Shown: in pieces, positions 7,280 through 15,498 of the stretch
How the letters are laid out: each line of letters opens with the position of its first letter
Position numbering within the stretch: position 1 is the first letter of the stretch
From: a virus
Length of the DNA stretch: 20,037 nt
Virus record (IMG/VR): IMGVR_UViG_3300048804_000201
Coordinates: 1-20,037 of that record
Strand: one strand, 5' to 3'
The notes under the pieces: generated by a model
Database searches by the model: none
Told to the model about the DNA's origin: nothing
The model's input: only the letters and a program-made list of their open reading frames with translations
Translations under genes and position numbers: made by a program

Positions 7280-9913
7280 CTATCCGTTCAGAACCTGTTG
7301 CAAGGCCCGCCGGTTTCTACTAACCGACTCCACCAGGACACGCTGTCCGGCTGGGGTTGAAAACGCCTTGAGGACCAGCCCCTCGTCGAGGCCGATGAGG
7401 AGGCTGCCGCCCTTCTGCTGCTGACCGCCCGCGGTCCCGCCCTGAGCGACCAGGCCCCCGCCGGCGAACCGTTGCACGCTTGGCGAGATCGGCTTGATCG
7501 CCGCCGTGCCCCACTGGTTGAACGCGTGCAGGAACTCGAGGGCGCCCGGCTGCTGCACCGATGCCGCGCGCACGACGAACTCGCCGTTGGAGAGGCGGAC
7601 CGGGCGGCCAGCCTCGGTGACGGCCGCGAGGCTGTCGCTGGTGCCGGTGCCGGGGCCGCGCAGCACGCCGCCCATGGAGAAGCGGGGGAGGCTGCCGATA
7701 CGGCCCCCGGCCGCAGCGTAGGCGCCTGGGTCGACGTACTCCGTTCCGCCACCGCCACCTCCACCCCCGCCCCCGAGCCCACCGAAGAGCCCCGAGAGCC
7801 CCTTGACGATCTGGGCAGCCATCATTTCGGAGACGATCTGGCGAATGCTCTGGATCACGGACCGGGCCATGTCCTTGACCGCTTCCCCGAAGCTCTCTGC
7901 CTCCGTGATGCCCCGCGCGAAGAAGTCCGTGAGCGCCTGGATCCCAGACTGTTCGATCCCGTCCCGGAGCACTGTCATCTGGTTCGCGGCGCGAGCGCCG
8001 GCCGCTCCGATCGCGTCTACCGAGGCGGCGAACTCCTGGGCCTGGCGGATCTTCTCGTCGTTGTTCGTTGCCTCGGCCGAGGCGAGGTAGGCCGCGGCGA
8101 GCGCCCGGAGCGCCACGAGCCGATCCTGCTCCAGAGCCAGCAACGCCTGCTCTCCCTGAAGCTGAGTGAGCTGACCGGACGCGACCTGGTTCTCGATCGC
8201 CTGCCGGTCGAGGCTGAGGTTCGCCATCGCGGCCTCGGCTTGCTTCTGGGCCTCGCCGAGGTCCGCTGCCGCGGTGAGCGCGGCCCGGTAGGCATCCGTG
8301 AGCCGAGCCCGGGCCTCTGGTGGCACGCCAGCCTGCCTCAGCGCCGCATGGTAAGACGCGACCTCTTCGCCGATCTCCTGCATGGCGACCGCATGCGTGC
8401 GGCCCTGGGCGTCGAAGATCTTCTTGACGAAGCCGAGCCGCTTTTCGCCGAGGTCCTCGACGGCCTTCTTCTCGTCCGCTGTCAGCCCCAAGAGCTGAGA
8501 CTCCTGATCAAGGCGGATCTTATTGATCTGCGCATCGATCACCTTCGCATCGGCCACAGCCTTGATCTGGTCGGGTTCGTCTGCGAGCAAAGCCTTTCTG
8601 GCCTGAAGCGAAGCGACCTCCGCATCGGCTTCCTGCTTGACGAGCTGGCGGCGCGCTGCGAAGTAGTCCCGAGCGCTGATGAGCCCTTCGTCATAGCTGC
8701 GCTTTTCGGCGTCGAGGCGGGCCTTGAGTCGGGCCTTCGTGAGGGTCAGCTCGGCGTCAGCGACCGAGCGGAGGGCCGCCGCGTTCCGCTGGGCAAGCGC
8801 AGCAGGGTCCTCTTCCGTTTCGGGCGCCCCGGCTCTCGGCTTCGCGGGGTCGCCAGCCGTGGTGGCAAGCCTGTCTCGCTCCGCGATCCGAGTCCGCAGC
8901 GCAGCCATCTCGGCTTCGGAAGCGTCGCCACCAGCCTTCATTTCGGCGAGGGCGCGCTTGAAGTCACCCCTGATGACCGCACTCATCGCCCGGCCTGTCG
9001 AGACCAAGGCAATGGCGACTTGGGCCAAGAGAGTTGCCGTGATGTCAAAGGCATCGGCGACCATAGCCACGATGAACTTTAGGATCCCGCCGACAGCTTG
9101 GCCGAAGTCCCGCCAGGCATCCTTGGACTGGGCGAGACCCCCACTGACGATCGAAAGTGACTGGGAGACACTCGGTGCCAACCCGGTGGCGAACTGGATC
9201 CCGAGCGCCTGCGACTGGAGCTTCAGGAGCTGGAAATCGTCGTTCATCTTCTGAGTCGCGGCAACCATCTCGCCGCTCAGAAGCACACCCAACTCTCGCG
9301 CCCGTTCGATGAGGTTCCCCAGACCCTCTTCGGCCAGGTCGTTCATGAGGGGGATGAGCTGCGCTCCGGCTTTCCCGAAAATATCGAGGGCGGATTTCGT
9401 CTTTCGGGCGCCGTCACCGACCTTCGCCATACGTCCCGAGATCAGGTCGAAGGCTTGGACGGCATCCTTCCCCTTGAAGTCCTTGGCCGCCAGGCCAAGG
9501 TTGCGGAAGGTAGCCTGAGCGTCTGGTGAGCCTTCGGCAAGCAATGCCAGCTGCTTGTTCATCCGGATCAGGCCGATCGAGAGTTGCTCGGTGCTGACGT
9601 CGGCCGTCGCGGCAGCGAGATTCAGGGCAGAGAGGTTCTCAACGCTGGCGCCGAGCCGCTGGCTGACCTTCCCGACCTGGTCGGCGGCCTCGGATGCCTG
9701 CTTGATGAAGCCGATGAAGGAGCCGACACCCAGCGCAATGCCGAGGCCTCCGAGGAGGTTCGCCGTGCTGCCCAGAACCGAGTTCAGCCCGAGGAAGGAC
9801 TTGCTCCCGGCCTGGCCGGTCTTGTTGCCCTCCGCCTGCACCTTCTTCAGAGCGGAAACGACCTCGGCCACGCCCTCAGCCGAGAGGCGGATGCGTACGT
9901 CAGGCGTCGTCAC
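7280..9913 (-). CDS. Tail tape measure protein
   Basis: An 877-residue protein that sets tail length and is packed inside the tail tube. It opens with VRIRLSAEGVAEVVSALKKV, followed by a Gly/Leu-rich hydrophobic stretch (residues about 45-70) and the EAADQVGKVSQRLGASVENL motif common in tape measure proteins. Further hydrophobic segments lie near residues 275-310, then long coiled-coil regions rich in Ala, Glu, Lys and Gln (about 340-660), a run of ten Gly near 711-722, and a C-terminal GEFVVRAASVQ motif shared with lambda-like tape measures. It starts with GTG at 9913, 14 bases inside the chaperone frame, so translation is coupled. At roughly 0.15 nm per residue it predicts a tail near 130 nm. 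Confidence 0.95.
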   Translation of the reverse strand: MTTPDVRIRLSAEGVAEVVSALKKVQAEGNKTGQAGSKSFLGLNSVLGSTANLLGGLGIALGVGSFIGFIKQASEAADQVGKVSQRLGASVENLSALNLAAATADVSTEQLSIGLIRMNKQLALLAEGSPDAQATFRNLGLAAKDFKGKDAVQAFDLISGRMAKVGDGARKTKSALDIFGKAGAQLIPLMNDLAEEGLGNLIERARELGVLLSGEMVAATQKMNDDFQLLKLQSQALGIQFATGLAPSVSQSLSIVSGGLAQSKDAWRDFGQAVGGILKFIVAMVADAFDITATLLAQVAIALVSTGRAMSAVIRGDFKRALAEMKAGGDASEAEMAALRTRIAERDRLATTAGDPAKPRAGAPETEEDPAALAQRNAAALRSVADAELTLTKARLKARLDAEKRSYDEGLISARDYFAARRQLVKQEADAEVASLQARKALLADEPDQIKAVADAKVIDAQINKIRLDQESQLLGLTADEKKAVEDLGEKRLGFVKKIFDAQGRTHAVAMQEIGEEVASYHAALRQAGVPPEARARLTDAYRAALTAAADLGEAQKQAEAAMANLSLDRQAIENQVASGQLTQLQGEQALLALEQDRLVALRALAAAYLASAEATNNDEKIRQAQEFAASVDAIGAAGARAANQMTVLRDGIEQSGIQALTDFFARGITEAESFGEAVKDMARSVIQSIRQIVSEMMAAQIVKGLSGLFGGLGGGGGGGGGGTEYVDPGAYAAAGGRIGSLPRFSMGGVLRGPGTGTSDSLAAVTEAGRPVRLSNGEFVVRAASVQQPGALEFLHAFNQWGTAAIKPISPSVQRFAGGGLVAQGGTAGGQQQKGGSLLIGLDEGLVLKAFSTPAGQRVLVESVSRNRRALQQVLNG

Positions 9914-10588
9914 GGGTCACGTCGCGGAGAATGGCCGGGAGAGAGGGGGGACGCGATTCGCCGCCCTCGACGTAGGGGGCCAGGGTCGCCCAGACGGTGA
10001 CCGCGTGGCGATAGTCGTCGAGAGCCTGGTACCGCATCCGACTCCTATAGGCGTGCAGCGTTTCTCGAAGGGGCCACCGCAGGATGCGCTGCGCGCGCTC
10101 GTGGTCGTGTTCGGCGAGCTCCCTTACGAGGCCAGCCCAGCGGCCATAGCGACTGGGGGCTCGCTCAGCTCGGGCTGGCCGCCCGGATCCCGGCGAGAAG
10201 ATCTCGGGGAAGTCCAGATGGAGGCCAGCCCACATTGAAAAAAATCGGTGAGCAGCGACAGAATGAGCGACCGGATGGAGGCCTTGTCGCCCGCTCCCCG
10301 GAGCTGGCCGATGTAGGCGGCGGTCTTCTGAGCTTCAGCCGGCGTCCAGCCATCAGAACCGATCTCTTCCGGGACGATGAGGCAGCCGAGCAGTTCGAGC
10401 ATCGTGCCGCTTTGGATCGTCGCGTTGAGAATCCGCTCCCCGAACGCCTCAGGGCTTTCGCCCTCGCCCATGTCGAACTGCAGGCCCGCGCGGCCGGCCA
10501 GGCCGTGAAAGTGGAGGTCGTGCTCGACCGTGCTGTCCGTGATCGAGAGGAACGGCCGGCCGCCCAGGATGATCCTGTCTTCTCCCAT
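9900..10588 (-). CDS. Tail assembly chaperone, -1 frameshifted long form (gpGT analogue)
   Basis: Ribosomes slipping back one base on TTTTTTT (10244-10238) leave the 154-residue frame after Phe117 and enter the frame that reads Ser, Met-Trp-Ala-Gly and on to a TGA at 9900. This gives a fusion of about 229 residues: 117 shared, then 112 unique. The unique part is rich in Arg, Glu and His (ELAEHDHERAQRILRWPLRE) and resembles the small helical T domain of gpGT proteins, which recruits the tail tube subunit. The end overlaps the tape-measure GTG by 14 bases. Feature coordinates span the whole fusion. The frame change at 10238-10244 is inferred, not observed as protein. Confidence 0.75.
10124..10588 (-). 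CDS. Tail assembly chaperone, short form (gpG analogue)
   Basis: A 154-residue protein between the tail tube gene and the tape measure gene, the position of lambda gpG and its analogues, which bind the tape measure protein during tail assembly and are absent from the virion. It is mixed alpha/beta with an acidic stretch (FDMGEGESPEAFGERIL). It ends with a helix (IRSLILSLLTDFF) at which the frameshift site lies; the unshifted frame adds 37 more residues. The ATG at 10588 overlaps the tube-protein stop as TGATG. Sequence similarity to named chaperones is weak. The call rests on position plus the overlapping second frame with a slippery T7 run. Confidence 0.8.
   Translation of the reverse strand: MGEDRIILGGRPFLSITDSTVEHDLHFHGLAGRAGLQFDMGEGESPEAFGERILNATIQSGTMLELLGCLIVPEEIGSDGWTPAEAQKTAAYIGQLRGAGDKASIRSLILSLLTDFFQCGLASIWTSPRSSRRDPGGQPELSEPPVAMAAGLAS
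10238..10244 (-). promoter_or_regulatory. Programmed -1 ribosomal frameshift site (T7)
   Basis: On the minus strand the zero frame reads GAT TTT TTT CAA, giving the classic X-XXY-YYZ heptamer T TTT TTT. After a -1 slip the next codons are TCA ATG TGG, exactly in frame with the downstream 111-codon frame that ends at 9900. Two Phe tRNAs can re-pair perfectly. This is the expected device for making gpG and gpGT-type tail chaperones. Confidence 0.8.
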
Positions 10589-11373
10589 CAGGAGCCCGTC
10601 CGATAGATCGTCTCTCCGTAGGGGGCCAGCGGATGGGCGACGCTGTCATCCTCGGCATACCCGTCGAGGGTGAATTCGGCGTAGTTGTCGGAAATGAAGT
10701 CGATCCCTCCCGAGGCGCGCAGTGTCACGCGCCAGAGGGTGTGCTCCATCTGCGGCCCGCGCTGGTTGTCGGGGATGAAGAGGATGCTGCCCCGCTTCAC
10801 GCCCTCGGCCCCGATCTGTACCTTCGCGTAGCCCGGAGCCGCGATTGCGGCGTAGCTGTAGTCGATGAGAAGGTCGGTCCCCTCCGCGATGGTTCCACCC
10901 GGAACGATGTAGACCATGCCGGTGTCCGCGTCGACCGTGTAGTCCGTGGCCACGGTATAGGTGGTTGGCGTGGCATCTTTCACCACCACGCTACTGACCT
11001 TGCGGTGGGCCAGCCGGTAGGAGCGATCCTGGATGACGTCCGGGACCGACTCAGCTACGGCGGTGCTCGCAGACTGGGTGATCGCCGTACCGAGGGTGCC
11101 GAAGAGCGCCAGACACAGATTTTCCTTGTTGAAGTGATCGAGGGTCATCTGGAGCGCGAGTTCCGATTTCAACACGTCGGAGGCCATGAGGCGCGCCTGG
11201 GCCGTCGTGCTGCCGTACTTCTTGATCTCCTCCTGTGTCGGGGTGAAAGTTATCTTGGGAGCGTTGCCCAGGAAGAGGTAGGCCCCGGTCGGCACACCGA
11301 GGGCGCTGTAGGGAGCGAAATGGACCTTGCCACGGCCGAGTAGGTTCTTGGTGCCGTCAATTACGTTTCCCAT
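10588..11373 (-). CDS. Major tail tube protein
   Basis: A 261-residue protein that polymerises into the tail tube. It is predicted mainly beta and sits directly upstream of the chaperone pair, between the tail terminator and the tape measure region, the usual place for the tube gene. Typical features are the N-terminal GKVHFAPYSALGVPTGAYLFLGNAPKI strands (residues about 13-40), a KITFTPTQEEIKKYGSTTAQ segment, a central beta region with TPTTYTVATDYTV, and a C-terminal DGYAEDDSVAHPLAPYG end. Two adjacent ATGs follow AGGAGG; the second, at 11373 with a five-base spacing, is preferred. It ends in a TGATG overlap with the chaperone gene. Family membership is inferred from architecture and synteny. 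Confidence 0.8.
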   Translation of the reverse strand: MGNVIDGTKNLLGRGKVHFAPYSALGVPTGAYLFLGNAPKITFTPTQEEIKKYGSTTAQARLMASDVLKSELALQMTLDHFNKENLCLALFGTLGTAITQSASTAVAESVPDVIQDRSYRLAHRKVSSVVVKDATPTTYTVATDYTVDADTGMVYIVPGGTIAEGTDLLIDYSYAAIAAPGYAKVQIGAEGVKRGSILFIPDNQRGPQMEHTLWRVTLRASGGIDFISDNYAEFTLDGYAEDDSVAHPLAPYGETIYRTGS

Positions 11374-11387
11374 CATCTCCTCCTGAT

Positions 11388-11858
11388 TTAGGTGACCTGC
11401 TCCGCGTCGTCGACGCGGGACTGATACTCGTATCGCCACGTCATCGTGGCCCGGCAGAACGAGGTCTCCCCCGCCTGGTATTCGAACTTGGTGCCGGTCT
11501 CTCGTGCTGGCCGGTTGGCCAGGCCTCCGAATGTTCCAGCCGCTCCCAATGCCTTCGTCGTCCAGGCGATGATTGGATCCGCGGCCTTGTCCGGCTCCCC
11601 GCCGGCGCCGGCCTTGGTCAAGACCTCAGTGGCGAGAACGAGAGTTCGCAGGACGATCGCCCCGTCTGCCGCATGGACAGGCCTCTCAGGGTGCATGGGG
11701 TCGACCACTTCCGTAGACTGATAGACGGTGAAGGCCGGGAGCTGGTCGGGATTCGGGGTGTCGATGCGCGTGCGCACCGGAAGCGGCACGCCGGCCGGGC
11801 GACCGGTGGTCAGAGCCGCGAAGGCCGCGGCGACGATCTGCTCCCGGACGGTGCTCAC
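11388..11858 (-). CDS. Tail terminator protein (gpU-like)
   Basis: A 156-residue protein with the pattern of phage tail terminator or completion proteins, which cap the tube and help join it to the head. The N-terminal helix is MSTVREQIVAAAFAAL, followed by strands around VRTRIDTPNPDQLPAFTVYQ. The middle has a long helix (DKAADPIIAWTTKALG) and the end has an FCRATMTWRYEYQS strand typical of this family. The start is GTG at 11858, overlapping the previous stop as GTGA. Position between the head-tail joining gene and the tube gene supports the call. Confidence 0.75.
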   Translation of the reverse strand: MSTVREQIVAAAFAALTTGRPAGVPLPVRTRIDTPNPDQLPAFTVYQSTEVVDPMHPERPVHAADGAIVLRTLVLATEVLTKAGAGGEPDKAADPIIAWTTKALGAAGTFGGLANRPARETGTKFEYQAGETSFCRATMTWRYEYQSRVDDAEQVT

Positions 11859-12163
11859 GGGTCCCTCAGGGCGATCCGGGTCATGGCCCCGTCCCCGTAG
11901 GGCGTAGCCTCGCGGACGACCCGGGCGACGCCGTCGACGGTGATGGCGGAGCCGGAGGCCAGCCCGGGCAGGGCACCCGTCTGGACGTGCACCCCCTCAT
12001 CCATGGAGATGACACCGGGCATCTCGCCGCCGAACACCTCGGCCGCTTGGCGATCGTCCAGACCGGTCGTCTTGGCCGCTCCGAGGATCACCTCGACCGC
12101 TCCACCTGCGGCTGCCAGATCCGCCAGCATGGCCGCGATGTCGGATTCGCCGAGGAAGGTCAC
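11855..12163 (-). CDS. Head-tail joining protein (gpFII-like)
   Basis: A 102-residue protein resembling small phage head-tail joining or stopper proteins. The N-terminus has short helices (SDIAAMLADLAAAGG). The C-terminal half carries the family's typical G-x-x-I-x-V-D-G motif followed by V-R-E and a final L-R-D strand (SAITVDGVARVVREATPYGD). These proteins form a ring beneath the portal complex where the tail attaches. The start is GTG at 12163, overlapping the previous stop as GTGA, and the stop overlaps the tail terminator start in the same way. Confidence 0.7.
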   Translation of the reverse strand: MTFLGESDIAAMLADLAAAGGAVEVILGAAKTTGLDDRQAAEVFGGEMPGVISMDEGVHVQTGALPGLASGSAITVDGVARVVREATPYGDGAMTRIALRDP

Positions 12164-12660
12164 TTCGTGGGTCCCTTGAGCACGCCGATATCCAGGTTGA
12201 AGATCGCGGCGGTCGAGTCGGCGTTAGTGATGTAGAGAACCAGCGTTCGGAACGTGGGAAGTGGGTAGAGGGTGACGTCGAACGCCTTCTGCTTGGCGTT
12301 GAGGATGCCCCCCGCAGCGAAAGCCGAGTGGCGGTACGTTTTCGCCGTTCGGCCGAGCCAGACCTCACACTTCACCGAGTCGACGTTGGCCGTCGACGTC
12401 CGGCTCCCGACGAGGATGCGCCAGGTCGGGACGCTGCTGATGAGCGCGTAGGGCAGTTCCCTCGGAAGGGTGATCGTGACGACGGCCGTGTCCACCCCCA
12501 GGGCCGTGAGGCTTGGGGTGATGTATTCATACTGATCAATGGTCCCGCTTTCGTAGTGGCCGAGCAGAGTAGGGATCTTCTGCGTGGCCTGCGCGGGGGG
12601 CACCATCAAGGCCAGAACCGAGAGAGACAGGAGCACCGGCAACCAGGACCGCTTGCGCAT
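12160..12660 (-). CDS. Protein with N-terminal signal peptide in the head-tail operon
   Basis: A 166-residue protein of unknown function. The ATG at 12660 has a GGAGG motif eight bases upstream. The N-terminus MRKRSWLPVLLSLSVLALMV followed by PPAQA-TQ is a textbook Sec signal peptide: basic n-region, Leu/Val core and an A-x-A cleavage site near residue 25. The mature part (about 140 residues) is predicted beta, with Thr-rich strands, a single Cys and a C-terminal FNLDIGVLKGPTK. No lipobox is seen. Its ends overlap the operon, so it is probably co-translated with head-tail genes. An exported protein is unusual in this position. The mature strands resemble small phage structural proteins such as the neighbouring 132-residue one, so the signal could also have been added to a virion protein. 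Confidence 0.7.
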   Translation of the reverse strand: MRKRSWLPVLLSLSVLALMVPPAQATQKIPTLLGHYESGTIDQYEYITPSLTALGVDTAVVTITLPRELPYALISSVPTWRILVGSRTSTANVDSVKCEVWLGRTAKTYRHSAFAAGGILNAKQKAFDVTLYPLPTFRTLVLYITNADSTAAIFNLDIGVLKGPTK

Positions 12661-12716
12661 CTTGCATTCCTCCTCCGGCCGCACCCGCGACCGGGATCCT
12701 CATGAGAGAACCGCCC

Positions 12717-13115
12717 TTACGACGCCTTCTTGATCCCGACGAACCCTGCGGAGAAGTCGAAGTGCGCACCGGAACCGGCGATCGTCCCGATCACGCGGAT
12801 ATAGCGCTTGAGATCGGAGACGTTGACCTTGAGCGTCTGGACTCCGGCGGTGCCGGCGACGTCGGTGACCTCGACGAATGCCGCGGAAGTGACGTCGACG
12901 AAATCCCCCGTCGTCGTGGTGGCCGAGTGCTGCAGTTTCACGTTGAGGGTCGGGGTCGTGCCGGCGGTCGCGGCTGCTCCGTTCAGGACGATCAGGGCAA
13001 CCCCTTCGTAGTCCTGGACATCGAGGGCGGTACCGGTCAGCGTTGTGGTGCGGTCGATGGGGGGTGCAAGGAGCAAGTGATAGGCGTTGGCCAGGGCGTT
13101 GAGAATGTGGGACAC
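12717..13115 (-). CDS. Small head structural protein (decoration-like)
   Basis: A 132-residue, Thr/Ala/Val-rich protein with predicted beta strands. It belongs by pattern to the small phage structural proteins that begin with a short helix plus IDRT-type segment, then strands such as TLNVKLQHSATTTTGDFVDV and VSDLKRYIRVIGTIAG. It lies between the capsid gene and the head-tail joining genes, where decoration or minor capsid proteins are often encoded. The start is GTG at 13115 with AGGAGG six bases upstream. There is no signal peptide or Cys. The decoration role is inferred; a virion structural role is more secure. Confidence 0.6.
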   Translation of the reverse strand: MSHILNALANAYHLLLAPPIDRTTTLTGTALDVQDYEGVALIVLNGAAATAGTTPTLNVKLQHSATTTTGDFVDVTSAAFVEVTDVAGTAGVQTLKVNVSDLKRYIRVIGTIAGSGAHFDFSAGFVGIKKAS

Positions 13116-13118
13116 GGT

Positions 13119-13436
13119 CTACCTCCTGCCGGCGTGGGGCCGGCCTCTGGGCGCCCGGTGGGGCGCTTGGACTTCGGGGTCGCGGGTGTTGACGACCGGA
13201 TCCCCATGGGTGACAACGGTGGCGGGCACGGGCCCGGAGTCGGTGGGGACCTCCGGGCCCGCTTCCTGGGGGTTCGGGACGATGCGGGCGTAGCCGGTCC
13301 GGACCTTCTTCAGGGCCTCCGCGATCGAGAGATCCCGAGGAGCTTCCAGGATGTCGCCGGGGTAGACGTCGTTGTCGGCGCCGCCCAGACAGTGGCCGCT
13401 CGTGATCTCGATCGTGACCTTGGCCTGGTCTGTCAT
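13119..13436 (-). CDS. Small hypothetical head-region protein
   Basis: A 105-residue protein just downstream of the capsid gene. The N-terminal half (VTIEITSGHCLGGADNDVYPGDILEAP, then a helix and GYARIVPNP) resembles short phage proteins with a G-D-x-x-E-x-P pattern and an A-x-x-L helix, found after capsid genes and of unknown role. The C-terminal 45 residues are Pro- and Arg-rich and probably disordered. A GGGAG motif lies upstream of the ATG at 13436. The stop is three bases before the next gene's GTG. No function can be assigned with confidence. Confidence 0.6.
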   Translation of the reverse strand: MTDQAKVTIEITSGHCLGGADNDVYPGDILEAPRDLSIAEALKKVRTGYARIVPNPQEAGPEVPTDSGPVPATVVTHGDPVVNTRDPEVQAPHRAPRGRPHAGRR

Positions 13437-13461
13437 GGCTTCTGCTCCCGCCGGTGTCGGC

Positions 13462-15465
13462 TTAGGCGATGACCGCTCCGGTGCCCTTCACGAAGCTGTC
13501 GCCCCGCAGGACGGCTGTGTCGGCCATGGCGTAGCTCGTGATGACGATCTGGCCGTAGGCCGCCTTGGTGACGACGTCGACCACGATCTCGAGCTCATTG
13601 CCCCACATCCCGACCGCGAGGTCGTTCCAGTTGCCGAAGATGAAGCCGTGCTTCGTCGCCGAGGCCTCGAGCGTCTTGCTGATCTGGTTCGTGGCGTAGG
13701 CCGTGAAGCCCCGGAGCTTGCCCTCGCGGAAGGTTCCCTCCCAGAGCATCGCCGCCTGGCCCGAGACCACCTGGGTCCGCATGAGCACGGCGGCCATCAG
13801 CGGGGTCGTCATCCATGCCTCGGCCCCGAGATCCGCGTTTTTGTCCGCGAGCATGCCCATCATGGTCGTCACGTCGGTCAGGTCCGGGACGCCGTCCACG
13901 CCCCAGGTCTGGACCCCCGCGGCGGAGTAGATCCCAACGGGCTGCCGGTCCGTGCCGGTACCGTGGATAGCTCCGAGGTCGATGGCCAGTCCCGTCCCGA
14001 CCGAGAGGTCGCTCCGGATGTCGGCCTCGGCATCGATCGACGACATGACGAGCAACTGTCGAGGGATTTGGACAGTCCCGATCAGCGTCTTGGGCGAGAG
14101 CGTGACGTAGCCGTAGCCAGGCTCCGAAGCGGTAGCGCCGGACGCCGGATTCTCCGCCATCCATTCGACGGTCGGGGCGGAGGTCTTCTTGTTGAAGAGC
14201 ACGACGCCGGTGAGACCCGGATAGAACTTGGCACCAGCCGCAAGGACCATCGACCGGTTGCGCAGCAGATCGATCATGTCGGGCATGGTCGTCTGCCCGA
14301 CGAGGGTGGCGCCGCCGGTCGGCTGGTTGGTCCCCAGGGTGCGCACCAGCCGCTCCCGCTCCTCTTCGGTACGCAACCGAAGGGGAACCAGGATTCCGCC
14401 ATGTTCCGACCCACCGCGCTGCCTGAAGCGCTCCTGGTGGATCTCACCCTCGATGCCGTCGTACTGGCTCCGCTTGCCTTCCTTGATCTCGATCTGCATC
14501 TGAATGGCGCGCTGGACCGAGTAGCGGCCCCGATCCTTGGCCGGCATCCCCTCCAGGGACTCGGCCGCGGGAGAGGCATGGCCGCGCGTGGCGATCTTCT
14601 TCAGGATCTCCCGGCCGACCTGGTCCGGGGTCAGGCCGCTGCGGATCCAGATCGGAGCCTGGTCGGCCAGGTTGTGGCGCGCCGCCATCTCGATGATGTC
14701 GGCCGCATCGGTGGCGAGATTGCGGACCTCGGCATGCGCCGGCGCCGGCGTCGCTGGCGCTGCGGGCTGGGCCGATCCTGGGGTGCCCTGGGCGGGCGCG
14801 GGCTCCGTGGTCATGGTTCGTTCTCCTTCCGTGGCGGGTTCTTCGATCCGGAACTCAACAAACTCCTCGCCGGCCGAGGCGCGCGATTCGATCTCCGCGC
14901 GGCCAATGCCAACCTTCTTGAAATCAGCGGGGATGGGCTCGGTGGATACCTCCATCGGCATCCACGAGCAGCGATAGGTCCTGATGCCTGTCTTCTTGTC
15001 CGTCGAGGCGAGCACCATGCCGGTGACTCTGTAGCCAACGGAGACGGTCTTCAGATGGCCGTTGCGGACGAGGCTTTCCTGCCGATGCGCATCATCGTTT
15101 TTGTCAGACAGATCGAAGTAAGCAACCCCGCGACCGCGTTTGGTCTTCGTGTCGACTGTGATGTCTCGCACCGATCCCAATTGCACGAGTCGCTGATGAC
15201 TTTGCAGGAGGGGCAGAACCCCTCCACTCGCCTCCGCTCGCGCGAGATCGCAGTCACCCGGTTCGTGGGAAAGGATCTCGTCATATTCGCCGTCCCAATC
15301 CCACCGCCTGACGGGGGCCTCGCTGGAGAAGGCGAGCGGGTAGGAGGAGATTTCGCCACCGGTTCCATCTGCGCGCTGCCCGATTTCGATCGGACATTCG
15401 CGGTATTGAATCGCCGGCACCTTCACGGTGCGGGTCCTGGCGGAAACGGCTTCTGGTGTGCTCAT
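13462..15465 (-). CDS. Fused HK97-type prohead protease and major capsid protein
   Basis: A 667-residue fusion. Residues about 15-150 are an HK97-family prohead protease (peptidase U35/S78), with the likely catalytic His near residue 90 (LLQSHQRLVQLG) and Ser near 142 (LKTVSVGYRV). A low-complexity Ala/Pro linker spans about 217-250. The remainder is an HK97-fold major capsid protein with TLIGTVQIPRQLLVMS, then AIHGTGTDRQPVGIY, and a C-terminal ending in FVKGTGAVIA. The protease cleaves the capsid scaffold region during maturation. The ATG at 15465 is used; a TTG two codons upstream gives the longer form. No clear ribosome binding site precedes it. An internal ATG at 14814 with AAGGAG could make the capsid part alone. 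Confidence 0.9.
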   Translation of the reverse strand: MSTPEAVSARTRTVKVPAIQYRECPIEIGQRADGTGGEISSYPLAFSSEAPVRRWDWDGEYDEILSHEPGDCDLARAEASGGVLPLLQSHQRLVQLGSVRDITVDTKTKRGRGVAYFDLSDKNDDAHRQESLVRNGHLKTVSVGYRVTGMVLASTDKKTGIRTYRCSWMPMEVSTEPIPADFKKVGIGRAEIESRASAGEEFVEFRIEEPATEGERTMTTEPAPAQGTPGSAQPAAPATPAPAHAEVRNLATDAADIIEMAARHNLADQAPIWIRSGLTPDQVGREILKKIATRGHASPAAESLEGMPAKDRGRYSVQRAIQMQIEIKEGKRSQYDGIEGEIHQERFRQRGGSEHGGILVPLRLRTEEERERLVRTLGTNQPTGGATLVGQTTMPDMIDLLRNRSMVLAAGAKFYPGLTGVVLFNKKTSAPTVEWMAENPASGATASEPGYGYVTLSPKTLIGTVQIPRQLLVMSSIDAEADIRSDLSVGTGLAIDLGAIHGTGTDRQPVGIYSAAGVQTWGVDGVPDLTDVTTMMGMLADKNADLGAEAWMTTPLMAAVLMRTQVVSGQAAMLWEGTFREGKLRGFTAYATNQISKTLEASATKHGFIFGNWNDLAVGMWGNELEIVVDVVTKAAYGQIVITSYAMADTAVLRGDSFVKGTGAVIA
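14812..14830 (-). promoter_or_regulatory. Internal ribosome binding site and start for capsid-only product
   Basis: On the minus strand AAGGAG followed by AACGAACC leads to ATG at 14814, in frame and at the border between the protease domain and the capsid part. Initiation here would give a 450-residue capsid protein without protease. This parallels the internal starts lambda-like phages use inside protease genes to make a scaffold, and would supply excess capsid subunits. Confidence 0.5.
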
Positions 15466-15498
15466 GGACAAGATTGATGGCGGATACCTTCCGGGGCG

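Noticed and set aside
7472-9082. 536-codon plus-strand frame
   Set aside because: It is antisense to the tape measure gene; such long frames are common opposite GC-rich helical genes.
13372-15477. 701-codon plus-strand frame
   Set aside because: It is antisense to the protease/capsid gene, with composition typical of a shadow and no recognisable domain.
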